Assembly: GCF_023715325.1 (NCBI RefSeq)
Contig: NZ_JAMBNX010000001.1
Span: forward strand, 310,001-374,000
Length of the DNA: 64,000 nucleotides
Direction of reading: 5' to 3'
DNA from: Agromyces mediolanus
GTDB lineage: Bacteria > Actinomycetota > Actinomycetes > Actinomycetales > Microbacteriaceae
Translations under genes and position numbers: made by a program
Notes under the pieces: model-generated
The model's database searches: none
What the model was told of the DNA's origin: nothing
Seen by the model: only the letters and a program-made list of their open reading frames with translations
Shown: piece after piece, positions 1 to 9,300 of the stretch
How positions within the stretch are numbered: position 1 is the first letter of the stretch
How the letters are laid out: each line of letters begins with the position of its first letter

Positions 1-875
1 ACATCGACGAGTTGTCCTCGCTCGCGCCGCTGCACAACCCGGCGAACCTCGCGGGCATCGAGGCTGCGCAGCGCGCCTTCCCCGGCGTGCCCCACGTCGC
101 GGTGTTCGACACCGCGTTCCATCAGACCATGCCGCCTGCGGCATACAGCTATGCCATCGACCGGGAGGTCGCGGCGAAGCACCGGATCCGGCGCTACGGC
201 TTCCACGGCACCTCGCACCGCTACGTCTCGCGGGCGGCGGGCGAGTTCCTCGAGCGCCCGATCGAGGAGCTGCGCATGATCGTGCTGCACCTCGGCAACG
301 GGGCGTCGGCCTGCGCCGTCGCCGGTGGACGCTCGGTGGAGACCAGCATGGGGATGACCCCGCTGGAGGGGCTCGTCATGGGCACCCGCTCGGGCGACCT
401 CGACCCGGCGGTGCTGCTGCACCTGCAGCGCCGCGCCGGGTACTCGGTGGCGGAGGTCGATCAGCTGCTGAACCAGCGCAGCGGGGTGCTCGGGCTCGGC
501 GGCCACTCGGACATGCGCGATCTCGTCGCGGCGGCCGAGGGCGGCGACGAGTCGGCCACGCTCGCGCTCGAGGTGTATGCGCATCGCGTGCGCGCCTACG
601 TCGGGGCGTACGCCGCGCAGCTCGGCCGGGTCGACGCGATCGTGTTCACGGCCGGGGTGGGCGAGAACGCGGCGCTCGTGCGGGAGTGGTGCCTCGCGGG
701 TCTCGAGGGCTTCGGGGTCGTCGTCGATCCCGAGCGGAATCGCACGGCCGCGCGCGGGGCGCGGCGCATCTCGGGCGACGAGTCGCGGGTCGAGGTGCTG
801 GTGGTGCCGACGAACGAAGAGCTCGAGATCGCTCGGCAGACGGCGGCCGTGGTCGAGGGGCCGGCCACCGGCTGA
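1..875 (+). CDS. ackA: acetate kinase, 3' part (5' end outside window)
   Basis: Acetate kinase makes acetyl phosphate from acetate and ATP, reversibly, and normally works with phosphotransacetylase. The reading frame is open from the first bases (in-frame codons from position 3), so about the first quarter of the protein is missing. Visible family motifs are LAPLHNPANL near the start, then FDTAFHQTMP, the catalytic YGFHGTSHRY stretch, the phosphate-binding LHLGNGAS loop, GLVMGTRSGDLDP and the FTAGVGEN adenosine site. The C-terminus is of normal length and ends in TGA at 873-875. The phosphotransacetylase gene would be expected upstream, outside the window. Identification is secure from the motifs. 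Confidence 0.96.
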   Translation, partial: IDELSSLAPLHNPANLAGIEAAQRAFPGVPHVAVFDTAFHQTMPPAAYSYAIDREVAAKHRIRRYGFHGTSHRYVSRAAGEFLERPIEELRMIVLHLGNGASACAVAGGRSVETSMGMTPLEGLVMGTRSGDLDPAVLLHLQRRAGYSVAEVDQLLNQRSGVLGLGGHSDMRDLVAAAEGGDESATLALEVYAHRVRAYVGAYAAQLGRVDAIVFTAGVGENAALVREWCLAGLEGFGVVVDPERNRTAARGARRISGDESRVEVLVVPTNEELEIARQTAAVVEGPATG

Positions 876-924
876 CGCCGCGTCGGCCGGAGGAGGCGGT
901 GGTCCGGCGCTCGCATCGCCAATT

Positions 925-955
925 CAACAAGAGATGTTGCACAATGAGTCTTGTG
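925..955. promoter_or_regulatory. paired palindromes before the ArsR-type gene (possible operator)
   Basis: Two adjacent dyads lie 17-47 bases before the regulator start: CAACA-N5-TGTTG (925-939) and CACAA-N6-TTGTG (940-955). Compact AT-richer palindromes directly before an ArsR-family gene are usual autoregulatory operator positions. The assignment is inferred from position and symmetry only. Confidence 0.4.
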
Positions 956-971
956 TAACTACGCTGGCGAC

Positions 972-1562
972 ATGACCGACCACGACCGGCACGAGCCGAG
1001 CCGCATCGAGCTGCACGATCTCGGCCGCATGCGCGCCCTCGCGAACCCCGCCCGTATGCGCGTGCTCGGCCTGCTCCGCCTCGACGGGCCCGCGACGGTC
1101 GGCAGGCTCTCGGAACGGCTCGACGAGGCGCCGGGGTCGGTCAGCTACCACCTGCAGACCCTCGCCAAGCACGGCTTCGTCGAGGAGGCGCCCGAACTCG
1201 CGCGCGACCGTCGTGAGCGGTGGTGGCGTTCCGCGCACGACTACACCAGCTGGGATCCGCTGGAGTTCCGCGACGATCCGGCGACACGCGCCGGCCTCGA
1301 CGAGTTCCGACGGCAGGTGCTCGAGGGCTACCACCGCGAGCTGCTCGACGCGCTCGCCGCCGAACCCGCCCTCGAGGCCGACTGGGTCGAAGCATCCGAA
1401 TCAGCGGATGCCGCCGCCCACCTCACGGCCGCCGAGCTCCGCGAGCTCTCCGCCGAGCTCGCCGCCGTGCGCGAACGGTGGCGCGGGCGTGGTCGTGAAC
1501 GCCGCGACGGCACGCGCCCCGTGCGGTTCATCACCCACACCTTCGTGCGGAGCGAGCCGTGA
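972..1562 (+). CDS. ArsR-family winged-helix transcriptional regulator
   Basis: A 196-residue regulator with an N-terminal winged-helix domain (about residues 15-90). The stretch LANPARMRVLGLLRLDGPAT and the recognition-helix region APGSVSYHLQTLAKHGFVEE are typical of helix-turn-helix ArsR/HTH_20 proteins. The C-terminal half is an acidic, helical, probably dimerising region, and no CXC-type metal motif is seen. The ATG at 972 is preferred over an upstream in-frame TTG at 951, because the family domain begins soon after it and the upstream bases hold palindromes. The gene overlaps the following exporter by four bases (GTGA). Regulator plus drug-type MFS exporter suggests the regulator controls efflux. 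The inducer is unknown. Confidence 0.85.
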   Translation: MTDHDRHEPSRIELHDLGRMRALANPARMRVLGLLRLDGPATVGRLSERLDEAPGSVSYHLQTLAKHGFVEEAPELARDRRERWWRSAHDYTSWDPLEFRDDPATRAGLDEFRRQVLEGYHRELLDALAAEPALEADWVEASESADAAAHLTAAELRELSAELAAVRERWRGRGRERRDGTRPVRFITHTFVRSEP

Positions 1563-2881
1563 GCGCGGGCGGCGAGACCGAGGCACTCGGCTCCCTCGTG
1601 GCCGCCGCCCCGGCGCCGCCGCGGCGGACCCCGCTCTTCGCGACGTTCGCGGCCGCGCTCTTCTCCCTCGGCGGGAACGCGATCGCCCTCGTCGCGATCC
1701 CGATCATCGCGTTGCAGCAGACCGGTTCGCCGCTCGCGGCGGGCGTGGTCGGGGTGTTCGCGACCGTGCCGCTCGTCATCGGCGGTGCGTTCGGCGGCGT
1801 CCTCGTCGACCGCTTCGGCTACCGGGCGTCGAGCATCGCCGCCGACCTCGCCAGCGCGGTCACGGTGCTCGCGATCCCGATCCTGCACGCCACCGTCGGC
1901 CTGCACTTCGGCGCCCTGCTCGCCCTGGTCTTCCTCGGCGGCCTGCTCGACCCTCCCGGCGACACCGCGAAGACCGCGCTGACCCCAGATCTCGCCGCAC
2001 TCGCGAGGATGCCGATCGCCCGGGCCGCCGGCATCCAGTCCGCCGTGCAGCGAACCGCCTCGATGCTCGGCGCGGCGACCGCCGGCGCGCTCATCGCCTT
2101 CCTCGGGCCCATGCCGGCGCTGCTCGTCGACGCCGCCGGATTCGTTATCTCGGCCGCCCTGGTGCTGCTGTTCGTGCCGCGCGGGTTGCGGCCGGGTGCG
2201 GCCGGCGCGGCGGACGGGCCCGAAGCGGGCGCGGCACCGGACGAGGCCGGCAGCCGAGGCTTCGTCGCCGGCCTCCGCTTCGTCGCGCACTCGCCGCTGC
2301 TCCGCTCGATCGTGCTGCTCGTGACCCTCACGAACGCCATCGATGCGGCAGGCCTCACGGTGCTGAAACCCCTCTACGCCACCGAGGTGCTCGGCGACCC
2401 CGCGCTGCTCGGCTTCATGGTGGGCTGCTTCGCGGGCGGCGCGCTGCTCGGCTCGGCGGTGTTCGCCGCCGTCGGCCATCGCTGGTCGGGGCGGGTGCTG
2501 TTCGCCGCGTGCTTCATGCTGGCCGGCACCGTCCCGTACGCCGCGATGGCGCTCCAGGCCCCGGCTCCAGTGCTGCTGCCCGTGCTCGCGGTGTCCGGCT
2601 TCGCGGCCGGAGCGATCAATCCGATGATCGCCACCGCGATGTACGGGCTGATTCCCGACGGCATGCGTGCACGGGTCTTCGGCGTCACCACGGCGGGCGT
2701 CGCCGCGACCATGCCGCTCGGCGCGTTCCTCGGCGGCCTCGCCGCCGAGCAGCTCGGCGTCGTCACCACCGTCGCCGGCTGCGCCGTGCTCTACCTCGTG
2801 TTGGCGTCCAGCCCGCTCTACCTGCGGGCGTTCGGCGGACTGCACGCGGCGAACGCCGCAGCGGCGGCGGGCGACGACTGA
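1559..2881 (+). CDS. MFS transporter (EntS/MFS_3-like efflux type)
   Basis: A 440-residue major facilitator superfamily protein with about twelve hydrophobic segments. It has the loop-2/3 signature GGVLVDRFGYR after the second segment and a cytoplasmic central loop rich in Ala, Gly and acidic residues (about residues 205-240). The overall shape resembles MFS_3 exporters used for drugs or siderophores. The GTG start overlaps the stop of the ArsR-type gene, so the pair is translationally coupled. It likely sits in the cytoplasmic membrane as a proton-driven exporter. The substrate cannot be read from sequence. Confidence 0.88.
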   Translation: MSAGGETEALGSLVAAAPAPPRRTPLFATFAAALFSLGGNAIALVAIPIIALQQTGSPLAAGVVGVFATVPLVIGGAFGGVLVDRFGYRASSIAADLASAVTVLAIPILHATVGLHFGALLALVFLGGLLDPPGDTAKTALTPDLAALARMPIARAAGIQSAVQRTASMLGAATAGALIAFLGPMPALLVDAAGFVISAALVLLFVPRGLRPGAAGAADGPEAGAAPDEAGSRGFVAGLRFVAHSPLLRSIVLLVTLTNAIDAAGLTVLKPLYATEVLGDPALLGFMVGCFAGGALLGSAVFAAVGHRWSGRVLFAACFMLAGTVPYAAMALQAPAPVLLPVLAVSGFAAGAINPMIATAMYGLIPDGMRARVFGVTTAGVAATMPLGAFLGGLAAEQLGVVTTVAGCAVLYLVLASSPLYLRAFGGLHAANAAAAAGDD

Positions 2882-2885
2882 GCGC

Positions 2886-3389
2886 TCACGTGACGGTGCA
2901 CGTGCCCGTTCCGATCAGTGCGGGGAGACTGGCGGTCACGAGACGCTGGGCCGAGGTCCATCCGGCGCGCTGCACCGACACCGAGAGGTAGCCGGTGCCA
3001 CCCAGGGCGGCGTTCAGCAGCCCGCCCGTGTACGTCGTGGTGTACGAGCCGCCGCTCGGCCCCGTGGTGGTGAGCGTGCTGCCGAGCAGGATGACCTCGA
3101 GCAGCAGCGGATTCGTGCCGGCCTTGTAGACCGCCTCGCCGATCGCGTAGCCCGCCGGCAGCTGCCAGGTGATCGAGATCCGTGCTGAGCCGAGCACGTT
3201 CGACGCGGTGCAGGCGGTCGCGAGCGCCGTCGGCGCCGGGAGCGTCGCCGCTGAGATCGTGCCGGTGCCGGCCTCGGTGTCGCTCCAGGCCGCCTCGGTC
3301 GATCGGACAGGAACGGCGAGGAGCGTCAGCGTCGCGGCCGCGACGAGTCCGACGACGAGCCGGGCCGCCGAGCCGGGCCGGCGGTTCAT
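2886..3389 (-). CDS. SipW-type secreted surface protein
   Basis: A 167-residue predicted exported protein, last gene of a four-gene minus-strand operon. The N-terminus MNRRPGSAARLVVG leads into one hydrophobic segment. It ends in the EAAWSDTEAGTGTISAATL stretch, the A-W-x-D plus G-T/S pattern seen at the cleavage region of SipW-dependent substrates. The rest is rich in Thr, Gly and Ser and looks like a beta-sheet extracellular domain, with single Cys residues in TACTAS and TGTCTV that could form a disulphide. The ATG at 3389 overlaps the stop of the signal peptidase gene (ATGA). The role is probably as an extracellular matrix or fibre component; no enzyme motif is visible. Confidence 0.72.
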   Translation of the reverse strand: MNRRPGSAARLVVGLVAAATLTLLAVPVRSTEAAWSDTEAGTGTISAATLPAPTALATACTASNVLGSARISITWQLPAGYAIGEAVYKAGTNPLLLEVILLGSTLTTTGPSGGSYTTTYTGGLLNAALGGTGYLSVSVQRAGWTSAQRLVTASLPALIGTGTCTVT

Positions 3390-4684
3390 GTGCGCCGCCT
3401 TCGGGGTCGACGACCGATCGCTGCGAGCGCGGTGAGCGCCGTCCCGAGGGCGAGGGCGCCCGCGGCCAAGAGCATCCGAGTCTCGGGCGCGGCGCCGGTC
3501 GCGGCCAGCCCGCCGCCCGTGCTCGCGGTGCCGGGCCCGGCGTCCGTCCCGGTGTCGAGCAGCTCGCCGAAGCCGTCGGCCTGCACTCGCCACTCGGCGC
3601 GCGCCCCCGCCTCGGCATCCTGCTCCGGTATCCGCACGTCGAAGCGCAGCCAGCCGCCCGGACGCCCGGAGACCTCGCCCAGGGCGAGATCGCTGATCGA
3701 CGCGTCGAGCCGGCGCTCGGGCAGGATCTCGCGACCGGTCGCGCAGCGGCCGGCGGCGGGCGCGCCGTCGCAGGCCACGACGCGCAAGAGGATCGGGGTC
3801 GGCTCCGTCACCGAGACGTCGAGCCGGAGTGCGATCATGCCCGGCGCCCTGGCGAGCGTGGAGGCGCCGAGCAGGAGCGTCGTCGGCTGCCCGGGGGCGA
3901 GCCGCGAGAGGACGAGTGGATCGCCGACGATCGCCAGCCTCAGGAACTTGCCCTGCACCACCCGTTCCGTCGGCGCCGCATGCGCGGGGGCGGCGCCGAG
4001 CACGGCGGCGACCGCGACCACGAGCGCGGCGACGATGCCGATCGGGCCGATCTGCGCACCTCCGGAGGACGCGCCGAGCTCGACTCCGGCGTCGGGCCGC
4101 CGTTCGTGTCGGCGAGGCGGTCGCGGCGGTCGCGGACTTCGCGGGCCGCGCGGCCAGAACGCCCAGAGCACGAGCGCCGTGAGCCCGAGCGTGAGCCCGC
4201 CGAGCACGATCGGCTGCTGGAGTGCCGAGATCACGCCCGCGACGCCCGGCACCGACCAGAGCACGATCCGAGCGGTGGCGACGTCGTACGGCGACGGATC
4301 GTCGACGGGATTCGCATCGCCCCGGAGGGTGAGCGAGCGCCGCTCCCCGTCGCCGCTCGGTGCCGCGTCGATGCCGACCACGCGGTGGGTGACGGGCAGC
4401 CGGCCGTCGCGCTCGACGGTGACGACATCGCCGAGCCGCACCTCCGCCGCCGGGATCTCCCGGACGACTGCCGCTGAACCGGCCGGGATCGCCGGGCTCA
4501 TCGAGCCGGTCGCGAACAGCATGATCGTCACGTTGAACGCGAGCGCGGCGACGACGAGGGCGATGCAGACCGCGCCCCCCGCGGCGAGCAGGAACAGCCC
4601 CGCTTCGCCCGCCGCACGCCCCACCCGCGCGGCGCTCACGTCGTCTCCGTCATCTCTGCCCCGTCCCCGTCGAGGTCGTCGCAT
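3386..4684 (-). CDS. SipW-like signal peptidase I fused to a secreted, LAxTG-anchored domain
   Basis: A 432-residue protein. Residues about 28-60 form a membrane anchor followed by the S26 catalytic motif GSMSPAIPAGS (nucleophile Ser61). PVTHRVV then carries His100 where bacterial SPase I would have Lys, which is the ER/SipW type with a Ser-His pair. A second membrane segment (about 155-180) follows. After a Pro/Arg-rich linker comes a second signal-like segment ending APAHA, a 170-residue beta-rich ectodomain with one Cys pair, and a C-terminal LAATG motif, hydrophobic helix and RRPRRRRT tail. Stop and start codons overlap the neighbours at both ends. It probably processes the SipW-type proteins of the same operon. 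The fusion is unusual: SipW proteins are normally about 190 residues. Confidence 0.85.
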   Translation of the reverse strand: MRRPRRGRGRDDGDDVSAARVGRAAGEAGLFLLAAGGAVCIALVVAALAFNVTIMLFATGSMSPAIPAGSAAVVREIPAAEVRLGDVVTVERDGRLPVTHRVVGIDAAPSGDGERRSLTLRGDANPVDDPSPYDVATARIVLWSVPGVAGVISALQQPIVLGGLTLGLTALVLWAFWPRGPRSPRPPRPPRRHERRPDAGVELGASSGGAQIGPIGIVAALVVAVAAVLGAAPAHAAPTERVVQGKFLRLAIVGDPLVLSRLAPGQPTTLLLGASTLARAPGMIALRLDVSVTEPTPILLRVVACDGAPAAGRCATGREILPERRLDASISDLALGEVSGRPGGWLRFDVRIPEQDAEAGARAEWRVQADGFGELLDTGTDAGPGTASTGGGLAATGAAPETRMLLAAGALALGTALTALAAIGRRPRRRRT

Positions 4685-5304
4685 CACTGGTTCGAACTGG
4701 TCGTGACCGTCCACTTCAGCGTGCCGCTCTGCCCCTGGATCGTGCTCGGCGCAGTCGGCTTCATCCGCACCTGGAAGCAGTACCGCACGACGTTGCCCGC
4801 GGCCTTCGTGATCGCGGCGCTCTTGCCGGCGGGCACGTTCGCGGTGGTGTCGGTGAACGTCCCGTCGGTGTAGATCGAGCTGTCGCTGCACGCCGTTCCG
4901 GTGCCGGCGAGCACGGCGACCTTGTAGTCGAGCTGCGCCGTGAGGGTGCTCGCGCCGCCGGCCGCGATCGCCGAGAGCACGGACTGGCCGTCCACGGTGG
5001 TCGCCGCGGTCGTGCGCACGTCGAGACCGGCGGTCGCGGTCGCGGACGGCGAGAGGCCGGCCACGGCGAAGGTCAGGGTCGCCGGTGCGGCGTCGCTCGT
5101 CTGGGCGTACGTCGCCGACGCGGTGTCCTTCGCCTCGGAGACGAAGACGCTCGCGCTGAAGCTGCCGGTGCCCACCTCGGCGTCGTTCCACGCGGCCAGG
5201 GTCGCGGTGGCGCCGACGCCGAGCACGAGCCCGGAGGCGAGGACGGCGAGGAGCCGACGGCGGGTGACGCCGTGCGGCCCGCGCCAACTGCGGTGCCGCG
5301 GCAT
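4684..5304 (-). CDS. SipW-dependent-type secreted protein
   Basis: A 206-residue exported protein. The signal region RRRLLAVLASGLVLGVGA followed by TLAAWNDAEVGTGSFSAS matches the SipW-cognate signal pattern (basic start, hydrophobic core, A-A-W-x-D, then G-T/S-G-S-F). The mature part is Thr/Ala/Ser-rich with a Cys pair (TACSDS and RYCFQV) and probably folds as a beta-sandwich, as in TasA/CalY-like matrix proteins. It starts at ATG 5304, eight bases after the stop of the first operon gene, and shares four bases with the signal peptidase start. Paralogous to the gene at 5312-5979. Confidence 0.8.
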   Translation of the reverse strand: MPRHRSWRGPHGVTRRRLLAVLASGLVLGVGATATLAAWNDAEVGTGSFSASVFVSEAKDTASATYAQTSDAAPATLTFAVAGLSPSATATAGLDVRTTAATTVDGQSVLSAIAAGGASTLTAQLDYKVAVLAGTGTACSDSSIYTDGTFTDTTANVPAGKSAAITKAAGNVVRYCFQVRMKPTAPSTIQGQSGTLKWTVTTSSNQ

Positions 5305-5311
5305 GATCGAC

Positions 5312-5979
5312 CTACGAGATCGGAGCCGCTGAGGTGCCGAGGAACTCCCACGTGACCGAGCCCGTCTGCGACTGGCTGAGCGCGCTGCTCGCGGTGACCG
5401 CGATGCAGTAGTTGCGCTGCTCGGCGAGCGAGGCGAGCGTGCCGATCCCGTCGGGCGTCGTCAGCGTGGCCGGGGTCGCGCTCGGGACGACCGGGGTGCC
5501 GGCCGCGAACGCCGTGGCGTCGCAGCTCGTCCCTGTCCCGACATCGACGACGCCGTAGCTGACGTTCGGTGCGATGGTCCCGGTCCCGCTCGAGGTGAGC
5601 GTGAGGTCGGCGCCGTAGTTCGAACCGGCGCCGAGTTTCAGCGAGAACAGGTGGTACACCGTCGCGTCCGGCGTCAGCCGATCGGCACCGACCGCGAAGA
5701 TGAGCGCCGCGCCCGGTGCGCTCGGATGCTCGCTGAACGCGGTGCCGTCCGGACTGCCGACGAGCGAGAACGCTCCCGAGCCGAACGTACCGCTCGCGAA
5801 CTCCCGGTCCGTCCATGCGGCGAGTGTGATCGCCGCGCCGACGCCGAGGACGAGTCCTCCGGCCAGCACCGCCATGATCTTCCGGCGCCCCCGCGCCCCG
5901 TCTGCGCCGTCCGGGGGGGGGGGGGGGCCCCCCCCCCCCGCGCCGCCGCCGGAGCGGTCGCAACAGTGTCCTGATGCAT
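5312..5979 (-). CDS. SipW-dependent-type secreted protein with an apparent frameshift in a G/C tract
   Basis: First gene of the operon. The body encodes GRRKIMAVLAGGLVLGVGA, then ITLAAWTDREFASGTFGSGA and a Thr/Ala-rich extracellular domain with a Cys pair (TSCDAT, RNYCIAV). The only start with a good ribosome-binding site (GGGGGAAAC before ATG 5979, reading MHQDTVATAPAAARGGG) is in another frame from this body. The two frames meet in a run of 15 G and 12 C. ATG 5979 to the stop at 5312 is 668 bases, so two bases too many or one too few would restore one frame. A shorter product could start at the in-frame ATG 5875, but that would lose the basic signal start. I favour a sequencing/assembly error or a slippage-prone tract over a dead gene. 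Confidence 0.72.
5913..5939. repeat. homopolymer tract of 15 G followed by 12 C
   Basis: A run of 15 G (5913-5927) directly abuts 12 C (5928-5939), forming a self-complementary stretch at the N-terminal coding region of the first SipW-type gene. It would encode poly-Gly/poly-Pro on the minus strand and separates the two frames of that gene. Such a palindromic homopolymer is prone both to assembly error and to replication slippage. Confidence 0.95.
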
Positions 5980-6354
5980 GTTTCCCCCGATGTGCCGCTT
6001 TCGCGACGGTTTCCCTTGCGACGGAGCGTATTCCTTCGCCAGTCGGACTGGTGTCCCCCTTTCGGAGGTCACCGCGGACGCGGGCGGGGTGTGTCGGGAT
6101 GCCTCGCGCGGGGGTGCGCGCGGGGGTGCGCGCGGGGGTGCGCGGGGGTGCGCGGGGGTGCGCCGGCAGACGCGCGCGCGTGGAGATGAGCAAGCCTCAC
6201 CCCAGTTCGGGGGAGTATCGAGCATTTTTCACCGAAGCCTTGAATCCGGCTCCGATCCTGTGGCAGCGTGTGCGCCATCGACGGATGCGATCGGGTCGCA
6301 CCGTCGGATGGCGACGAAGCCGAGGGGAACGGCTTCGCCCACGGGGGAGGGAAA
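5980..6354. other. intergenic region between divergent surface-protein genes
   Basis: This 375-base gap carries the 5' regions of the SipW-type operon (minus) and the TIG protein (plus). It contains a small perfect hairpin, CCAGT-CGG-ACTGG at 6039-6051, in the minus-strand leader, and a GC-rich tandem repeat at 6105-6160. A strong GGGGGAGGG ribosome-binding site at 6342-6350 precedes the TIG protein start. No gene is seen. Confidence 0.7.
6105..6160. repeat. short tandem repeat, CGCGCGGGGGTG units
   Basis: Three copies of the 12-base unit CGCGCGGGGGTG (6105-6116, 6117-6128, 6129-6140) are followed by two 10-base copies, CGCGGGGGTG (6141-6150, 6151-6160). The array sits between the divergent SipW operon and the TIG protein gene. 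The mixed 12/10-base units suggest copy number changes by slippage. Confidence 0.93.
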
Positions 6355-9300
6355 ATGTCGCGCCTGCGCACACGCATGTCCGAATTCGGGAAGGGTCGGC
6401 GAGAGGATGCCTCGCCGGGTTCACGGCGAACGGGGGTGGTTCGCGGGCTCGCCGCGGGCACCGTGGCCCTGCTCGTCGCCGGGGGTGGTGGTGCGCTGAG
6501 TGCGCAGGCCGCGCCAGGGGACCCGTCACAGGCCCTCGGGCAGTTCCTGGGGGCCGATCTGCTGCAGTTGCAGGCGGCGGACCTGGCCTACGCCTACGCC
6601 TCCGATCCAGGCGGGCCACCGAGCGAGGCCGACCCGTTCGACCTGGCGGTCCTGCAGGCGCTCGGACTCCAGCTCGACCTCGTCGGCAACGGGCTCGTGC
6701 AGCTGCCGCTGCTGACCGACGGCACCGGGCCCGGCCTGCTGAACCTCGGCGAGATCGGGGTGATCAACAGCTACGCCGGCACGGCGTCCACCACCGACTC
6801 CGTCGCCGCCAGCGGCGCGGTCGCCGACGACGGCACGATCTCCGTGTCCGAGGATGCCGACCCCGCCGACTTCGGCAACGCGACGGTGAACCTCACCGAC
6901 CTGCTCGACCAGCTCGGCGTCGCCGCGGTGACCGACGAACTCATCGACGAGGCATCCCTGGAAGTCGGGGCCCTCGCCACCCGCGCGGCGAAGGCCGGCG
7001 GCACCGGGGTGACCAGCGACTACCGCGTCACCGATCTGAAACTCGACCTCTCGAGCCCCGCGGTCGCCGGACTCGCGACGCAGCTGCGGACGACGCTCGG
7101 CACCGCGACGACCGAGCTCACGAGCGATCTCGAGGCCCTCGCCGGTCCCGGTGGCGCCGTGCAGGGGGTCGTCGACGCGATCACCGACATCCAGCTCCTC
7201 GGCGTCGCGAACGTCAGCCTCGGGGACGCGACCATCGCCGTCACGCCACCGAACCTGGAGCAGCTCGTGGACGACCTGCTGGGCGGGCCGAACGCGATCC
7301 TCTACAGCGACGACGGGGCCGTCTCGGTGAACCTCACCGACGGCACCGTCTCCGTGGACCTCGCCGAGCTCGTGAACCCCGGCGGCCCGAACCTCAACGG
7401 GCTCCCCGCGAACACCTCCGTGCTCACGCCCGAGGTCATCACGATGATCACCGACGGGGTCAACCAAGCCCTCGGCAAGCTCGTCGGCCACCTCACGGGC
7501 GGCCTGGACACCCTGCTGAACTCCACGCAGATCTCCCTGAACGTGGCCCTCAGCGTCGTCGCCCTGCCCGCACTCGGCGGACTCCAGCTCGTGAACGCGC
7601 CGATCATCATCAACGGCACGCTCGCCCAGTTCCTGAACGGCACGGCCACCACGGATCTCTCGCAGCTCCAGCTCCTGCCGGGGGTGCCGAGCTGTCTCGG
7701 CGTCGAGATCGGCGGGGTCTGCACGGGCGTCGACATCAACACGTTGCTCGCCTCGGTGCTCACCACCGTGACGAACACCATCGTCCCGACCATTCTCGCC
7801 GGCGTCGTCTCGCCGATCCAGACGCTGCTGACGAGCACGAGCGCCGAGATCACCACCGCCCTGAACGGCGTCGTCGACGCGGTGCTGACGCTGCTCGAGC
7901 CCGCCCTCGACGGCCTGCTCGCGAACCTCGTCGTCATCCGCATCAACGAGCAGCCCACCGAGGCGCCGCTGAACGAACCGGGCGGCGACCTCGGGCCCGG
8001 CTCCTTCACGGTCCGCGCGCTCAGCGTCACCCTCCTGCCGAACGTCGTGGACTCCGACCTCGCGAAGCTCGACCTCGCATCGTCGACCGTGCTCGCGGCG
8101 GCGCTCCCGCCGGTGATCACCGCCCTCTCGCCGGACCGGGGCCCGCAGGGCGGCGGCACCCTCGTGACGATCACGGGCACCGATCTCGCGGACGCCAGCC
8201 AAGTCACGGTCGACGGCTCGCCGGTGACGTTCACCCAGGTGAGCGGCACCCAGGTGACCTTCACGACGGCAGCCCACGCGCCCGGCCCGGTCGACGTCAG
8301 GATCACGACGCCGGGCGGCACGAGCAACGCGATGCCGTTCACGTTCATCCCGGCGCCGGCGATCACGGCGCTCGCGCCCGGGTCCGGTCCGACGGCGGGC
8401 GGCACGCTCGTCACCATCACCGGTACGAACCTCGGGGATGCCAGTGCGGTGGCGGTCGACGGGGCACCCGTCGCGTTCACCCAGGTGAGCGCCACCGAGG
8501 TGACCTTCACGACGGCCGCGCACGCGGCCGGCCCGGTCGGCGTGACGATCACGACGCCGGGCGGCACGAGTGCTCCGATGACGTTCACCTTCGTGCCGCC
8601 GCCGACGATCAGCTCGCTCGCGCCGGACTCCGGCCCGACCGCGGGCGGCACGCTCGTGACCATCACGGGGACCGACCTCGGGGATGCCAGTTCGGTGACC
8701 GTGGACGGGGCATCCGTCGCGTTCTCCCAGGTGAGCGGGACGCAGGTGACGTTCACGACGGCCGCGCACGCGGCCGGTCCGGTGGAGGTGAGGATCACGA
8801 CGCCGGGCGGCACGAGCGGCCCGATGACGTTCACCTATGTGCCGGCGCCGGCGATCACGGCGCTGACGCCCGATGAGGGCCCGGCGTCCGGTGGGACGCC
8901 CGTGACGATCGACGGCACCGATCTCGCCGGCGCGACCGCGGTCACGATCGACGGCGCCTCGGTGCCCTTCAGCCAGGTGAGCGGCACCCAGCTGGGCTTC
9001 ACGACGCCGCCGCACGCCGTCGGTCCCGTGGACGTCACCGTCACCACCGCGGGCGGCACGAGCGGACCGCTCACGTTCACCTACCTGCCGGCGCCGCTCC
9101 TCACCGAGCTCGACCCGGACGCGGGGCCGACGGCCGGAGGGACGCCGGTGACGATCACGGGCAGCGACCTCGGCGGGGCGACCGGGGTGACGATCGACGG
9201 CACCCCCGTCACGTTCAGCCAGGTCAGCGGCACCGAGATCACCTTCACGACCCCGGCCCACGCGGCCGGTGCCGTCGACGTGGTCGTCACGACGCCGACG

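Noticed and set aside
5980-6354. Riboswitch in the SipW operon leader
   Set aside because: A small hairpin and GAAA-type loops are present, but no arrangement matched a riboswitch class I know, and little sequence separates them from the start codon.
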